Source: Hamadaea sp.
GTDB taxonomy: Bacteria > Actinomycetota > Actinomycetes > Mycobacteriales > Micromonosporaceae
Direction of reading: 5' to 3'
NCBI RefSeq assembly: GCF_013362815.1
Contig: NZ_JABFVK010000010.1
Span: forward strand, 1 to 52,432
DNA: 52,432 bases
Part shown: positions 27,544 to 35,984 of the stretch, piece by piece
Position numbering within the stretch: the first letter of the stretch is position 1
Layout of the letters: the number at the start of each line of letters is the position of its first letter
Translations under genes and position numbers: made by a program
The notes under the pieces: generated by a model
What the model saw: only the letters and a program-made list of their open reading frames with translations
The model's database searches: none
What the model was told of the DNA's origin: nothing

Positions 27544-29019
27544 TCACCCCTGGTCAGAGGTACCCGAATCGGCGTACCCCGCCGCGTCGAGCGCGGCTCG
27601 GGCCGCCTGCGCGGCAGCACTGTCGGGCCGGCGCTTGAAGATCCAGCCCTCCTTGTTGACCTGCCGCTCCCGCGCCACCGCCAGCGCGCCCGGCGGGACG
27701 TCGGCGTCCACGACCGAACCGGCGGCGGTGGACGCGCCGTCCCCGAGCGTCACCGGCGCCACCAGCACCGAGTCTGATCCCGTGTTCACGTGCGAGCCGA
27801 TGACCGTCCGGCTCTTCGACCGCCAGTTGTAGTTGGCCACGACGTTCGCCGCGCCGATGTTGGTGAAGTCGCCGACCGTCGCGTCGCCCACGTAAGACAG
27901 GTGCGGAACCTTGGTCCCCTCGCCCAGCGACGAGTTCTTCACCTCGACGAACGTGCCGACCTTCGACTTCACGCCGAGCGTCGTCCCCGGTCGCAGGTAC
28001 GCATACGGCCCGACCTTGGCCTGCGGGCCGATCTCGGCCAGCACCGCGTGCGCCTTGACGACCTCGGCCCGCTCGCCGACGACGGTGTCGATCAGCGTGA
28101 CCTCCGGGCCGACGACCGCGCCGGCCGCCACCGAGGTGGCCCCCTTCAGCTGGGTGTTGGGCTCGATCACCGCGTCCGGCTCGATGGTGACCGCAGGTTC
28201 GATCCAGGTCGAGGCCGGATCCACGATCGTGACGCCGGCCCGCATGTGGCCGTCGTTGATCCGGTCCCGGAGCAGCGCGCCCAACCGGGCCAGCTCGGCC
28301 CGGTCGTTGCAGCCCAGCGTCTCCTCCACGGCCGGCGCGGTATGCACTGCGAGCCGCCGGCCCGCCGCGAGCAGCAGCCCGAACACGTCGGTCAGGTACT
28401 CCTCGCCTTGGGCGTTGTGCGTGGTCAGCTTGCCGAGGGCGTCCCGCAGGGCGTCCGCCTCGAACGCGTACACCCCGGCGTTGATCTCCCGGATGGCCAG
28501 CTGCTCGGCGTCGGCGTCGCGCGCCTCCACGATCGCGGCCAGGCCACCGAGCGCGTCGCGCACGATGCGGCCCAGGTTGCCCGGGTCAGGCACCACCGCG
28601 GTGAGCACAGTCGCCGCAGCCGCCTCGCTCTCATGCCGCTCGATCAGCGCGGTGAGCGTCTCCGTACGCAGCAGCGGAACGTCGGCGTTCACGACGAGAA
28701 CGGTGCCGGTGACATCCTCCAGCGCGTCCAGCGCGGTCCGCACCGCGTGCCCGGTGCCTCGCTGGTCGGCCTGCAGGATCGACTGCGCCTGCGGCGCGAT
28801 CTGAGCGAGGTGTTCCGAGACGAGTTCGGCCTGGTGCCCGACGACGACCGCCGTACGCCCGCTCAACGGTTCCGTGGCGGCCAGCACGTGCCCGACCAGA
28901 CTGCGACCCAACAGCGGATGGAGAACCTTGGGCAGCTGGGATTTCATCCGCTTGCCCTCGCCGGCCGCCAGGATGATCACAGTACGCGCCACGCGGGATA
29001 CCGCCTTTGACTCGGACAT
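27544..29019 (-). CDS. glmU: Bifunctional GlcNAc-1-P uridyltransferase / GlcN-1-P acetyltransferase
   Basis: A 491-aa bifunctional enzyme that completes UDP-GlcNAc synthesis for peptidoglycan. The N-terminal nucleotidyltransferase domain starts with IILAAGEGKRMKS and contains QRGTGHAV. The C-terminal left-handed beta-helix acetyltransferase domain has hexapeptide repeats and NIGAANVVANYNW with its catalytic region. The ATG at 29019 is only 10 nt after the 3' end of tRNA-Gln and leaves no room for a ribosome site. A GTG at 28992, with AAGGCGG 8 nt upstream, is the alternative and would shorten the protein by 9 residues. Confidence 0.95.
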   Translation of the reverse strand: MSESKAVSRVARTVIILAAGEGKRMKSQLPKVLHPLLGRSLVGHVLAATEPLSGRTAVVVGHQAELVSEHLAQIAPQAQSILQADQRGTGHAVRTALDALEDVTGTVLVVNADVPLLRTETLTALIERHESEAAAATVLTAVVPDPGNLGRIVRDALGGLAAIVEARDADAEQLAIREINAGVYAFEADALRDALGKLTTHNAQGEEYLTDVFGLLLAAGRRLAVHTAPAVEETLGCNDRAELARLGALLRDRINDGHMRAGVTIVDPASTWIEPAVTIEPDAVIEPNTQLKGATSVAAGAVVGPEVTLIDTVVGERAEVVKAHAVLAEIGPQAKVGPYAYLRPGTTLGVKSKVGTFVEVKNSSLGEGTKVPHLSYVGDATVGDFTNIGAANVVANYNWRSKSRTVIGSHVNTGSDSVLVAPVTLGDGASTAAGSVVDADVPPGALAVARERQVNKEGWIFKRRPDSAAAQAARAALDAAGYADSGTSDQG

Positions 29020-29029
29020 TTGCGAATAG

Positions 29030-29101
29030 CTCGGCCGCCAGGACTCGAACCTGGAAAGAGGGCACCAAAAACCCCAGTGTTGCCAATTACACCACGGCCG
29101 A
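29030..29101 (-). tRNA. tRNA-Gln (anticodon TTG)
   Basis: A full cloverleaf: acceptor TCGGCCG/CGGCCGA, D-arm GTGT/ACAC, anticodon stem GGGGT/GCCCT with loop TTTTGGT, and T-arm CCAGG/CCTGG with loop TTCGAAT. Anticodon TTG reads CAA (glutamine). Discriminator is G and no CCA is encoded. It lies directly upstream of glmU on the same strand. Confidence 0.95.
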
Positions 29102-29118
29102 ATTCGTGCCTCGCCAGC

Positions 29119-29967
29119 CTAACGTGCGCCGCCGTGGACGGCATCAGCAGGCCCGGACAGGGCGTCGATGACACTCCCGATGGTGCGGTATAGGTCCCGG
29201 CTATGGCAAACGCCTATCCGCAGACAGCCGTGGTGGTCCACGCCCCGGTTCTGCCGATTCGTCTTCGGGTTGTGCCGCTTGATGTTCGTGGCGCGGAAAT
29301 CCTCCGGCTGGGCTCCGACCGTCTCGGCCCACCACGCCACCGCGGCGGCGGCGTCGGCGGTCTCGTGGATCTGGACCCGGAACGACAGATCCGACCGCTC
29401 CACCGCCATGGCGTCGAGGAACCGGAGGAACAGCCGGACGAGCCGGGGGTCGCTGTTGACGAACTCCACCCGCTCCACCTGCCGCCAGGGCTTGGACTTC
29501 GTGCCTTCGCACCAGTACATGACAGCGCCCAGGAGGAGCAGGTCGCGCTCGTCCAGCCCGCCGATCGTGGCAGTGGCCTCGGCGTCGAGGACTCGCCGAT
29601 GTTCGTCGCGCTCGACCCGGTGCCGGTCCCACCGGGCGTCGTTCATGCGCTTGGCGTGCTGCCGACGGCGATGAGCCTCCGGGGTGTCGTCGGCGAGCGG
29701 GATGTGCCGGGTCCATTGCCAGGCGGTCGACCGGGCGACGCCGAGCTCCCGGGCGATGCCGGGCACGGAGTAACCGGCGTTGCGCAGGTCGACGGCGCGG
29801 GCGCGGAGTTCGTCCTTGGCGTTCGGGCGGCGGGTCCAGTCCGGGGCGGGTACGCCGCGGAGCCATTCTTCGATCTGTTCGCGGCTGACGCCGAGCAGTA
29901 CGCGGAGTTGGGATATCGATAGCTGTTCCTCGACCCGCAGACGGCGGGCCTCCTCCCCCATGTCCAT
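29119..29967 (-). CDS. HTH protein with possible LAGLIDADG-like endonuclease domain
   Basis: A 282-aa protein. Two helix-turn-helix-like segments lie in the N-terminal third: SISQLRVLLGVSREQIEEWL, and YSVPGIARELGVARSTAWQW, the latter resolvase-like. The rest contains LLLLGAVMYWCEGTKSK, VEFVNSDPRLVRLFLRFLDAM and TNIKRHNPKTNRQNRG. The order of acidic-turn, NSDP and Lys/His/Asn elements recalls solitary LAGLIDADG-fold homing-type nucleases and their derivatives, but I give this as a tentative reading. It ends 17 nt from the tRNA-Gln gene and is divergent from the desaturase. ATG codons at 29967 and 29961 both fit; no ribosome site is visible. Confidence 0.7.
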   Translation of the reverse strand: MDMGEEARRLRVEEQLSISQLRVLLGVSREQIEEWLRGVPAPDWTRRPNAKDELRARAVDLRNAGYSVPGIARELGVARSTAWQWTRHIPLADDTPEAHRRRQHAKRMNDARWDRHRVERDEHRRVLDAEATATIGGLDERDLLLLGAVMYWCEGTKSKPWRQVERVEFVNSDPRLVRLFLRFLDAMAVERSDLSFRVQIHETADAAAAVAWWAETVGAQPEDFRATNIKRHNPKTNRQNRGVDHHGCLRIGVCHSRDLYRTIGSVIDALSGPADAVHGGAR

Positions 29968-30068
29968 GCAACAGGATTAGCACGGGTGTACGAGGAAGGG
30001 GAGTCTTGCGTTTGCTCCGAGCTTGTGCAGCTGAGCCAAGGAAATTCACAGGTGCCGACCCTGTGAAA

Positions 30069-30097
30069 CTACGGGACCGTAAGTTACGGTGACGTAG
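30069..30097. promoter_or_regulatory. Palindromic operator candidate before the desaturase
   Basis: The core ACCGTAA-G-TTACGGT (30076-30090) has perfect 7-bp arms. An outer pair CTACG/CGTAG sits symmetrically 2 nt outside on both sides, giving a 29-nt two-tier palindrome. It is 52 nt upstream of the desaturase start. The TetR-type gene directly downstream of the desaturase is the likely binder. Confidence 0.7.
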
Positions 30098-30149
30098 GCG
30101 TAAGAGAGAACGCCCCACCCCCGCCCAGCACAGTGAGGTGCCATTGCCC

Positions 30150-31190
30150 ATGAGCACAGACGTCCACGCGGCCACTGAGTCAACGCTGACGGCCGACCTC
30201 GAGACCAACGCGACCGGCAGCGCCGAGATCGAGCAGACCATCCGGGGGCCGAAGCCGCTCACCGAGGGCGCTCAGCCGACCGGCGTACTGATCGGCCTGT
30301 GGGCCTTCGTCGTCATCCCGTTCATCGCGTTGATCGCGGCGATCCCGGTCGCCTGGGGCGGCTGGCTGTCGGGGGTCGACATCGCGATCTTCTTGGTGTG
30401 GTACTGCGTCGCCGGGATGGGCATCACCGTCGGCTTCCACCGGTACCTCACGCACGGCTCGTTCAAGGCCACCCGCTGGCTGCGCGTGACGCTCGCGGTC
30501 GCGGGCTCCTTCGCGGTCGAGGGCTCGCCCACCCAGTGGGTCGCCGACCACCGCCGCCACCACGCGTTCTCCGACAACGAGGGCGACCCGCACTCGCCGT
30601 GGCGATTCGGCACCTCGTTCTGGGCGCTGACCAAGGGCCTGTTCTACGCGCACGTGGGCTGGCTGTTCGCCCGCGAGCTGACCAACCGGGCGCGGTTCGC
30701 CCCGGACCTGGTCGCCGACAAGGACATCCAGCGCGTCGACAAGCTCTTCCCGACCCTCATCGCCATCTCGCTGATCGCCCCGGCGGCGGTCGGCGGCCTG
30801 GTCACCTGGTCCTGGCAGGGCGCGCTGACCGCGTTCTTCTGGGCCGGTCTGATCCGGGTCGGCCTGCTGCACCACGTCACGTGGTCCATCAACTCGATCT
30901 GCCACGTCTACGGCGAGCGCCCGTTCGAGACCCGGGACGGCGACAAGGCCTCCAACTTCTGGCCGCTGGCCATCCTGTCGTTCGGCGAGAGCTGGCACAA
31001 CCTGCACCACTCGGACCCGACCTGCGCCCGGCACGGGGTCATGAAGGGCCAGATCGACATCTCCGCGCGTACCATCTGGCTCTTCGAAAAGGCCGGCTGG
31101 GCGACCAATGTGCGCTGGCCCAAGCGTGACCGGCTGGCCGCGAAGCTGGTGGAGGGCGCTGAGACGAGCGCCGGCCGCCTCGGCCGGTGA
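30150..31190 (+). CDS. Acyl-CoA/acyl-lipid delta-9 type fatty acid desaturase
   Basis: A 346-aa membrane di-iron enzyme that introduces a double bond into fatty acyl chains. The three histidine boxes are GFHRYLTHG, DHRRHHAFS and ESWHNLHHSDP. Four predicted transmembrane helices occur in two pairs. The N-terminal 40 residues are polar. The ATG at 30150 has GAGGTG 9 nt upstream; GTG at 30138 is the alternative. A two-tier palindrome lies in the promoter and a TetR-type regulator gene follows, which suggests regulation of membrane fluidity. Box spacing fits the stearoyl-CoA desaturase-like class. Confidence 0.93.
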   Translation: MSTDVHAATESTLTADLETNATGSAEIEQTIRGPKPLTEGAQPTGVLIGLWAFVVIPFIALIAAIPVAWGGWLSGVDIAIFLVWYCVAGMGITVGFHRYLTHGSFKATRWLRVTLAVAGSFAVEGSPTQWVADHRRHHAFSDNEGDPHSPWRFGTSFWALTKGLFYAHVGWLFARELTNRARFAPDLVADKDIQRVDKLFPTLIAISLIAPAAVGGLVTWSWQGALTAFFWAGLIRVGLLHHVTWSINSICHVYGERPFETRDGDKASNFWPLAILSFGESWHNLHHSDPTCARHGVMKGQIDISARTIWLFEKAGWATNVRWPKRDRLAAKLVEGAETSAGRLGR

Positions 31191-31249
31191 CCGCCACCGC
31201 CGCCCTGCCGGAGCGATCCGCGGGAGCGTCGGCCTGGCAGGATGGCGGC

Positions 31250-31924
31250 GTGGAAGAAGCGCGAGGACGCGACCAGGCAGCACGTGCGGCGGACCGCACC
31301 CCGGCGAAGGGCCGGGTACGCATGTCGGCCACGCAGCGCCGCGAGCAGCTGATCGTGATCGGGCGGCAGCTGTTCGCGGAGCGGGGGTTCGACGCGACCT
31401 CGATCGAGGAGGTCGCAGCCCGCGCCAAGGTCTCCAAGCCGGTCGTGTACGAGCACTTCGGCGGCAAGGAAGGGCTGTACGCCGTCGTCGTGGACCGCGA
31501 GGTGCGTTCGCTGCTGGACCGCATCGCCGCCGCGCTGACCGCCGGTCACCCGCGTGAGCTGCTGGAGCAGGCGGCGCTGGCGCTCCTCGACTACATCGAG
31601 GAGGAGACGAACGGCTTCCGGGTGCTCGTCCGCGAATCTCCGGTGATGTCGGCGTCGGGGAACTTCTCGTCGGTGCTCAACGACGTCGCACACCAGGTCG
31701 AGCACATCCTCGGGGCGGAGTTCAAGTCCCGGGGCTACGACCCGAAACTGGCCGAGCTCTACTCGCAGGCCCTCGTCGGCATGGTGTCCCTGGTCGGGCG
31801 CTGGTGGCTCGAGGTACGCAAGCCGCGCAAGGAGACGGTGGCCGCGCACATGGTCAACCTCGCCTGGAACGGGCTCGCCCAGCTGGAGCAGAAGCCCGGC
31901 CTGCTGACCCGCCGGGGCAAGTAG
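31250..31924 (+). CDS. TetR family transcriptional regulator
   Basis: About 224 aa. The DNA-binding helix-turn-helix reads TSIEEVAARAKVSKPVVYEHFGGKEGLYAVVVDREV. The C-terminal ligand domain is helical. It follows the desaturase by about 60 nt and probably controls it through the 29-nt palindrome at 30069. Start is uncertain: the GTG at 31250 has a CAGGAT -10-like box 6 nt upstream (leaderless reading). A GTG at 31187 would overlap the desaturase stop, and an ATG at 31322 would give the shortest form. Similar regulators in mycobacteria are linked to lipid metabolism; the ligand could be a long-chain acyl-CoA, which is inference. Confidence 0.87.
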   Translation: MEEARGRDQAARAADRTPAKGRVRMSATQRREQLIVIGRQLFAERGFDATSIEEVAARAKVSKPVVYEHFGGKEGLYAVVVDREVRSLLDRIAAALTAGHPRELLEQAALALLDYIEEETNGFRVLVRESPVMSASGNFSSVLNDVAHQVEHILGAEFKSRGYDPKLAELYSQALVGMVSLVGRWWLEVRKPRKETVAAHMVNLAWNGLAQLEQKPGLLTRRGK

Positions 31925-31939
31925 CCCCGGCGGCGGACG

Positions 31940-32422
31940 TCACGCGGCGGCCGGTCCCGGATGCTTGCCACCCGGTACGCGGATCGCCTCCTCCTGCCGC
32001 GCCTGCTCCATCGGGCCGGTGCGGTTGTAGAAGCCGGTCGTGAGCAGCACGGTGCCGATGAGGCTGGAGACCACGCAGGTCGCGACCGAGAAGTTCAGCT
32101 TGTTCAGGTCGGACCGGATGATGATCAGCCCGAACACGCCGACGAACATGAAGACGCCCCCGGCCACCATGTCGACGAAGTGGTCGACGTTGCGGCCGTA
32201 GAGGTTGGCCAGCAGGACGATCGCTCCCATGACGATGGAGAGGATCGAGAAGGCCAGGTTCGTCTTGAGCCCGAGCACCACCGTGTCGCCGCGCGAGAAG
32301 AACGGCTCGTCAGCGGTCTGGATCGCCCCGATGATGCCGAAGATCAGCAGGTAGAGCCCGATGAGCACGGCCAGGGTCCGGTAGAACGGCCGCAGCCGAT
32401 GGTTGACCGGTATGTGCGACAT
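31940..32422 (-). CDS. DUF4383 membrane protein (paralogue 1)
   Basis: A 160-aa protein with four predicted transmembrane helices. It starts HIPVNHRLRPFYRTLAVLIGLYLLIFG, the typical opening of DUF4383 proteins in actinobacteria. GRNVDHFVDMVAGGVFMFVG is shared in outline with the second paralogue at 33646. Function is unknown. The ATG at 32422 has GGGAG 9 nt upstream. It converges with the TetR gene, with 15 nt between the stops and no terminator-like hairpin. The C-terminal 20 residues are polar. Confidence 0.85.
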   Translation of the reverse strand: MSHIPVNHRLRPFYRTLAVLIGLYLLIFGIIGAIQTADEPFFSRGDTVVLGLKTNLAFSILSIVMGAIVLLANLYGRNVDHFVDMVAGGVFMFVGVFGLIIIRSDLNKLNFSVATCVVSSLIGTVLLTTGFYNRTGPMEQARQEEAIRVPGGKHPGPAAA

Positions 32423-32477
32423 GATCGGATTCTCCCATCCGCGCGACCGCTCCACCCCGCGAATCGGGCCATTCCCG

Positions 32478-33491
32478 CTAGAGGGCGCGCTGCCACTCCA
32501 TACCACCCCACGCCGGGCGGAAACCCATCGCTTCGTTGATGGCGATCATGTAGCCGTTCGCGGCCGCGTTCCAGGTGGTGATCCGGGCGATCGCCGGGTC
32601 CTCCCGACGGGCCCGCCGCAGGTTCTCGATCTTCGCGATGGTGCCCAGCCGGTGGCCTCGGTGATCGGGATCGACGAGCGTGATGAACTGCAGCGCCTGC
32701 CCGTTGTTCAGCTCCGGGTCCAGGCAGATCGTCGTCCAGCACACGAGCTTGCCGGAGGCGGAGTGGACGACGCCGGTGTGCACCGTCTTGCGGCCGCGGA
32801 CGATCAGCGACTCCTCCCGCTCGCGTACGCGGTCGGGGGTGACCTTCTCCGGCTCGATGTCGAGATCGCCGGTCGGGGCGTCGGAGAACAACCGCCCGTC
32901 GAGGTACGCGACATCGTCGATCAGGTCGTCTGGCGGCACACCCAGCCACTGCACGACGTCGTACCCCTCGGCGCGGGTCCACGCCTCGGCGAGCATGCGA
33001 TCGAGGACCGCCTCGTCGACTTCGGCGATCTCCAGCTGGCGGGCGATCTCGGGCAACGCCGGCTCGAAGCCCAGCGACCGGGCGAAGGCCGCGGGTGCGG
33101 CCGGAGCGGGCGGGCAGCCCTCGACGTCGTACATCGTGGCACAGTGCAGCTTCGTCCGGCCCAGCCGGCTCGCCCGCTCGACGGCGTACGCGAACAGCTC
33201 CCGGCCGAACCCGCGACGGCGGAACTCGGGGGTCACGATGACGTCGATGTTGGCCACGTCGGTGTTCTCGAGCACCGGGGCCTCGATCCGGGCCAGCCCG
33301 ACGGCGGTGCCGTCCAGCCGGGCCAGATACCGCTCACTGATCTGCCCGGGGAACGGATCGGTGACGAAGCAGTCGAACGACAGCCGGGAGAAGACCGGGC
33401 CACGCGGGTTGTCCTCGGCCATGGCCGCGCGATACACGGGGTACGCGTCGTCGTGGTCGGCCAGGGTGGCGAGGGCGATGTCGAGACTCAT
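32478..33491 (-). CDS. Protein with tandem GNAT acetyltransferase domains
   Basis: A 337-aa cytoplasmic protein. The first GNAT domain (about residues 5-160) contains VIVTPEFRRRGFGRELFAYA, the acetyl-CoA pyrophosphate loop. The second (about 190-337) contains TLVDPDHRGHRLGTIAKIENL and ends NGYMIAINEAMGFRPA. Tandem GNATs occur in mycothiol synthase and aminoglycoside or antibiotic acetyltransferases; I cannot tell the substrate. A CATAGT -10-like box ends 6 nt before the ATG at 33491, supporting that start and a leaderless transcript. It is flanked on both sides by DUF4383 genes on the same strand. Confidence 0.88.
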   Translation of the reverse strand: MSLDIALATLADHDDAYPVYRAAMAEDNPRGPVFSRLSFDCFVTDPFPGQISERYLARLDGTAVGLARIEAPVLENTDVANIDVIVTPEFRRRGFGRELFAYAVERASRLGRTKLHCATMYDVEGCPPAPAAPAAFARSLGFEPALPEIARQLEIAEVDEAVLDRMLAEAWTRAEGYDVVQWLGVPPDDLIDDVAYLDGRLFSDAPTGDLDIEPEKVTPDRVREREESLIVRGRKTVHTGVVHSASGKLVCWTTICLDPELNNGQALQFITLVDPDHRGHRLGTIAKIENLRRARREDPAIARITTWNAAANGYMIAINEAMGFRPAWGGMEWQRAL

Positions 33492-33550
33492 CCGCCCACT
33501 ATGTCCGACTGCCGCACTTCGCGCAGCCGGGTTTCCGCCCGCCTGCTTGG

Positions 33551-33615
33551 GCGCTGGATCAGGGTTCCGGGTCGAATCTTGCGCCAAGATTCGACCGCGA
33601 ACCCTGATCCAGCGC
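33551..33615. repeat. Palindromic element, family B short form (copy B3), 65 nt
   Basis: Arms of 31 nt with two mismatches and a 3-nt loop. Sequence is almost the same as copy B2 at 19970. It lies 30 nt past the stop of the DUF4383 gene at 33646 and about 60 nt upstream of the GNAT start. Confidence 0.87.
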
Positions 33616-33645
33616 GCTAGTCAGCGGGTGCCCAAAGGCGCGGCG

Positions 33646-34080
33646 TCAGTGCGCGGCGACGGTGCGGCCGGACTTGAGGTAGAGCCCGGCGGCCATCAGC
33701 AGCGAGCCGATGACGTACGCCACGATCACGTTCGACATGCGGTAGTTCAGGAAGTTGGCGTCCGTACGCATGATCAGCAGGCCGATCGAGCCCACTGCCA
33801 TCAGCGCCCCGCCGAACAGGAAACTGACCACGCTGTCGACGTTGCGGCCGATCAGCAGCGCCAGCAGGACGAGAACGCCGCTGCCGATCATCAGCAGGGC
33901 GTGCCCCGGGTTCATCCCCAGCAGGCCGAACACCTCGCCGTCACCGGCGGCGAAGTACTTGTTCGAGGAGGTGCCGAAGAAACCGATCACTCCGATCGCG
34001 ACAGTCACCAGCGAGGCGACGACGGCGATCGTCCGATAGAGCGGACGCAGCGGGTGGTTGACCGGCGCGTGCTTGAACAT
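33646..34080 (-). CDS. DUF4383 membrane protein (paralogue 2)
   Basis: A 144-aa protein with four predicted transmembrane helices. The opening APVNHPLRPLYRTIAVVASLV matches paralogue 1, and GRNVDSVVSFLFGGALMAVGSIGLLIMRTD parallels its third helix region. The start ATG has GGGAG 6 nt upstream. It lies 55 nt after the ABC-F stop on the same strand. The two paralogues probably arose by an old local duplication around the GNAT gene. Function is not known. Confidence 0.87.
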   Translation of the reverse strand: MFKHAPVNHPLRPLYRTIAVVASLVTVAIGVIGFFGTSSNKYFAAGDGEVFGLLGMNPGHALLMIGSGVLVLLALLIGRNVDSVVSFLFGGALMAVGSIGLLIMRTDANFLNYRMSNVIVAYVIGSLLMAAGLYLKSGRTVAAH

Positions 34081-34135
34081 CTCGCACTCCCGAGTGAGGG
34101 CTTCTACAAACCCCGAGAGGGTACAACGCCCCGGT

Positions 34136-35926
34136 TCAGCCCTCGGCGACGGTCTCCGCCAGCGTGAGCCACTCCTCCTCCAGCGCCTCGCGTTCGGCGA
34201 TCAGCGCCCGCAGATCGGCATCGAGACTCGCGACCTTCTCGTAGTCGGTCGCGTTGTCCGCGAGCTGCTTGTGCAGCTTTTCCTCCCGATCGCCCAGCTT
34301 GCTCAGGGCGCGCTCTACGCGTACCAGTTCCTTCTTGGCGGCCCGCAGGTCACCCGCCGCCGAACCGCTCTTCTCGGCCTTGACCGGCGCGAGCCCCGCA
34401 GTTTGCCCGAGGCCCGCGGACCGGGTGAGATATTCGTCGATTCCGCCCGGCAAGTGGGTGATCCGGCCGTCGCCGAGCAACGCGTACGCCGTCTCCGTGA
34501 CCCGCTCTACCAGGTAGCGGTCGTGGCTGGCCACGATGAGCGTGCCGGGCCAGCCGTCGAGCAGGTCTTCCAAAGCGGCCAGCGTGTCAGTGTCGAGGTC
34601 GTTGGTGGGCTCGTCGAGGATGAGCACGTTCGGCTCGGCGGCTAGCAATCGCAGGAGTTGCAGCCGCCGCCGCTCGCCGCCGGACAAGTCCTTGACGTGT
34701 GTCCACACCCGACGGTCGGTGAATCCGAACACCTCGGCGAGCTGAGTCGCCGACAGTTCCTTGTCGCCCACCTGGACCCGCTTGGCGACCTCCTCTACCG
34801 CCTCCAGCAACCGGAGGTTCCCGGGCAGCTCGGCGAGCTCCTGCGACAGGTACGCGATCTTCACGGTCTGGCCGGTGAGCACCTGGCCGGACTCGGGCTT
34901 CAGCTGCCCGGTCAACGCCCGCAACAGGGTCGTCTTGCCCGCGCCGTTCGGGCCGAGCAGGGCGATCCGATCGCCGGGGCCGACCCGCCAGGTGACGTTG
35001 TCCAGGATCTTCTTCGGACCGGCGTAGAGCGTGACGTCTTCGAGGTCGAAGACCTGCTTGCCGAGCCGGGCGGTGGCCATCCGGGCCAAGCTCACCGAGT
35101 CGCGGACCGGCGGCACGTCCGCGATCAGGGCGTTCGCGGCCTCGATACGGAACCGCGGCTTGCTCGTCCGGGCCGGGGCGCCCCGGCGCAGCCAGGCGAT
35201 CTCCTTGCGCAGCAGGTTCTGCCGCCGTTCTTCGGAGACCTGCTCTCGGCGCGCGCGTTCGACGCGGGCGAGCGTCCAGGCAGCGAACCCTCCGTCGTAC
35301 GCGCGGACGGTCTGGTCGGCGACCTCCCAGATCCGGGTGCAGACGGCGTCGAGGAACCACCGGTCGTGGGTGACGACCACCAATGCGGACTTGAGCTTGG
35401 TGTTGATCCAGTCGGCCAGCCAGCCGATCCCGGTGATGTCGAGGTGGTTCGTCGGCTCGTCCAGGATCAGCACGTCACAGTGCCGGATGAGCAGGGCGGC
35501 CAGGGCGATCCGGCGACGCTCCCCACCCGACTTGGGGCCGATCGGGTCGTCGAGCCCGATGCCCGGCATGCCGAGCCCGTCCAGCACCGTACGCACACCC
35601 GCGTCGCCCGCCCACTCGTGTTCGGCGGCGAACCCCTCGTCGAGCCAGGCGGTGCCGAGGACGACTTGGCGTACGGTGATCTCGCCCGGCAGGTCGAGCC
35701 GCTGAGGCAGGGTGGCCACGCGCAGATCCCGCCGATGGGCGACCCGTCCGGAGTCCGGCTCTTCCGCCTTCGCCAGCAGTTTGAGCAGCGTGCTCTTGCC
35801 CGCTCCGTTGAGCCCGACGACGCCGATCCGGTCGGCCTCGTCCAGCCCCAGCGACACGTCGGTCAGCAGCTGCCCGGCGGTGCCGTAGCCCTTGCCGACC
35901 CGGTCGAGATTGATGATGTTCGCCAT
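34136..35926 (-). CDS. ABC-F family ATPase (Uup/EttA-like)
   Basis: A 596-aa soluble protein with two ABC domains and no membrane part. Walker A motifs are GLNGAGKST and GPNGAGKTT, signatures SGGERRRIALAAL and SGGERRRLQLL, and Walker B motifs LILDEPTNHLD and LILDEPTNDLD. The linker carries ARTSKPRFRIEAANALI. A C-terminal coiled-coil of about 75 residues resembles the Uup C-terminal domain. ABC-F proteins act on the ribosome, as translation factors or for antibiotic protection. The place next to ispE-rsmA is conserved in actinobacteria, so a housekeeping role is more likely than resistance. Confidence 0.93.
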   Translation of the reverse strand: MANIINLDRVGKGYGTAGQLLTDVSLGLDEADRIGVVGLNGAGKSTLLKLLAKAEEPDSGRVAHRRDLRVATLPQRLDLPGEITVRQVVLGTAWLDEGFAAEHEWAGDAGVRTVLDGLGMPGIGLDDPIGPKSGGERRRIALAALLIRHCDVLILDEPTNHLDITGIGWLADWINTKLKSALVVVTHDRWFLDAVCTRIWEVADQTVRAYDGGFAAWTLARVERARREQVSEERRQNLLRKEIAWLRRGAPARTSKPRFRIEAANALIADVPPVRDSVSLARMATARLGKQVFDLEDVTLYAGPKKILDNVTWRVGPGDRIALLGPNGAGKTTLLRALTGQLKPESGQVLTGQTVKIAYLSQELAELPGNLRLLEAVEEVAKRVQVGDKELSATQLAEVFGFTDRRVWTHVKDLSGGERRRLQLLRLLAAEPNVLILDEPTNDLDTDTLAALEDLLDGWPGTLIVASHDRYLVERVTETAYALLGDGRITHLPGGIDEYLTRSAGLGQTAGLAPVKAEKSGSAAGDLRAAKKELVRVERALSKLGDREEKLHKQLADNATDYEKVASLDADLRALIAEREALEEEWLTLAETVAEG

Positions 35927-35954
35927 GATCCTGTTTCGCTAGATGTGCCCGCCA

Positions 35955-35971
35955 GGCCCGTACCTCGGGCC
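35955..35971 (-). terminator. Hairpin after ispE
   Basis: GGCCCG and CGGGCC arms enclose a 5-nt loop, 13 nt past the ispE stop on the minus strand. There is no T-tract. It could slow or end transcription before the ABC-F gene, but the stem is short. Confidence 0.4.
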
Positions 35972-35984
35972 GACGAGCACGGTG

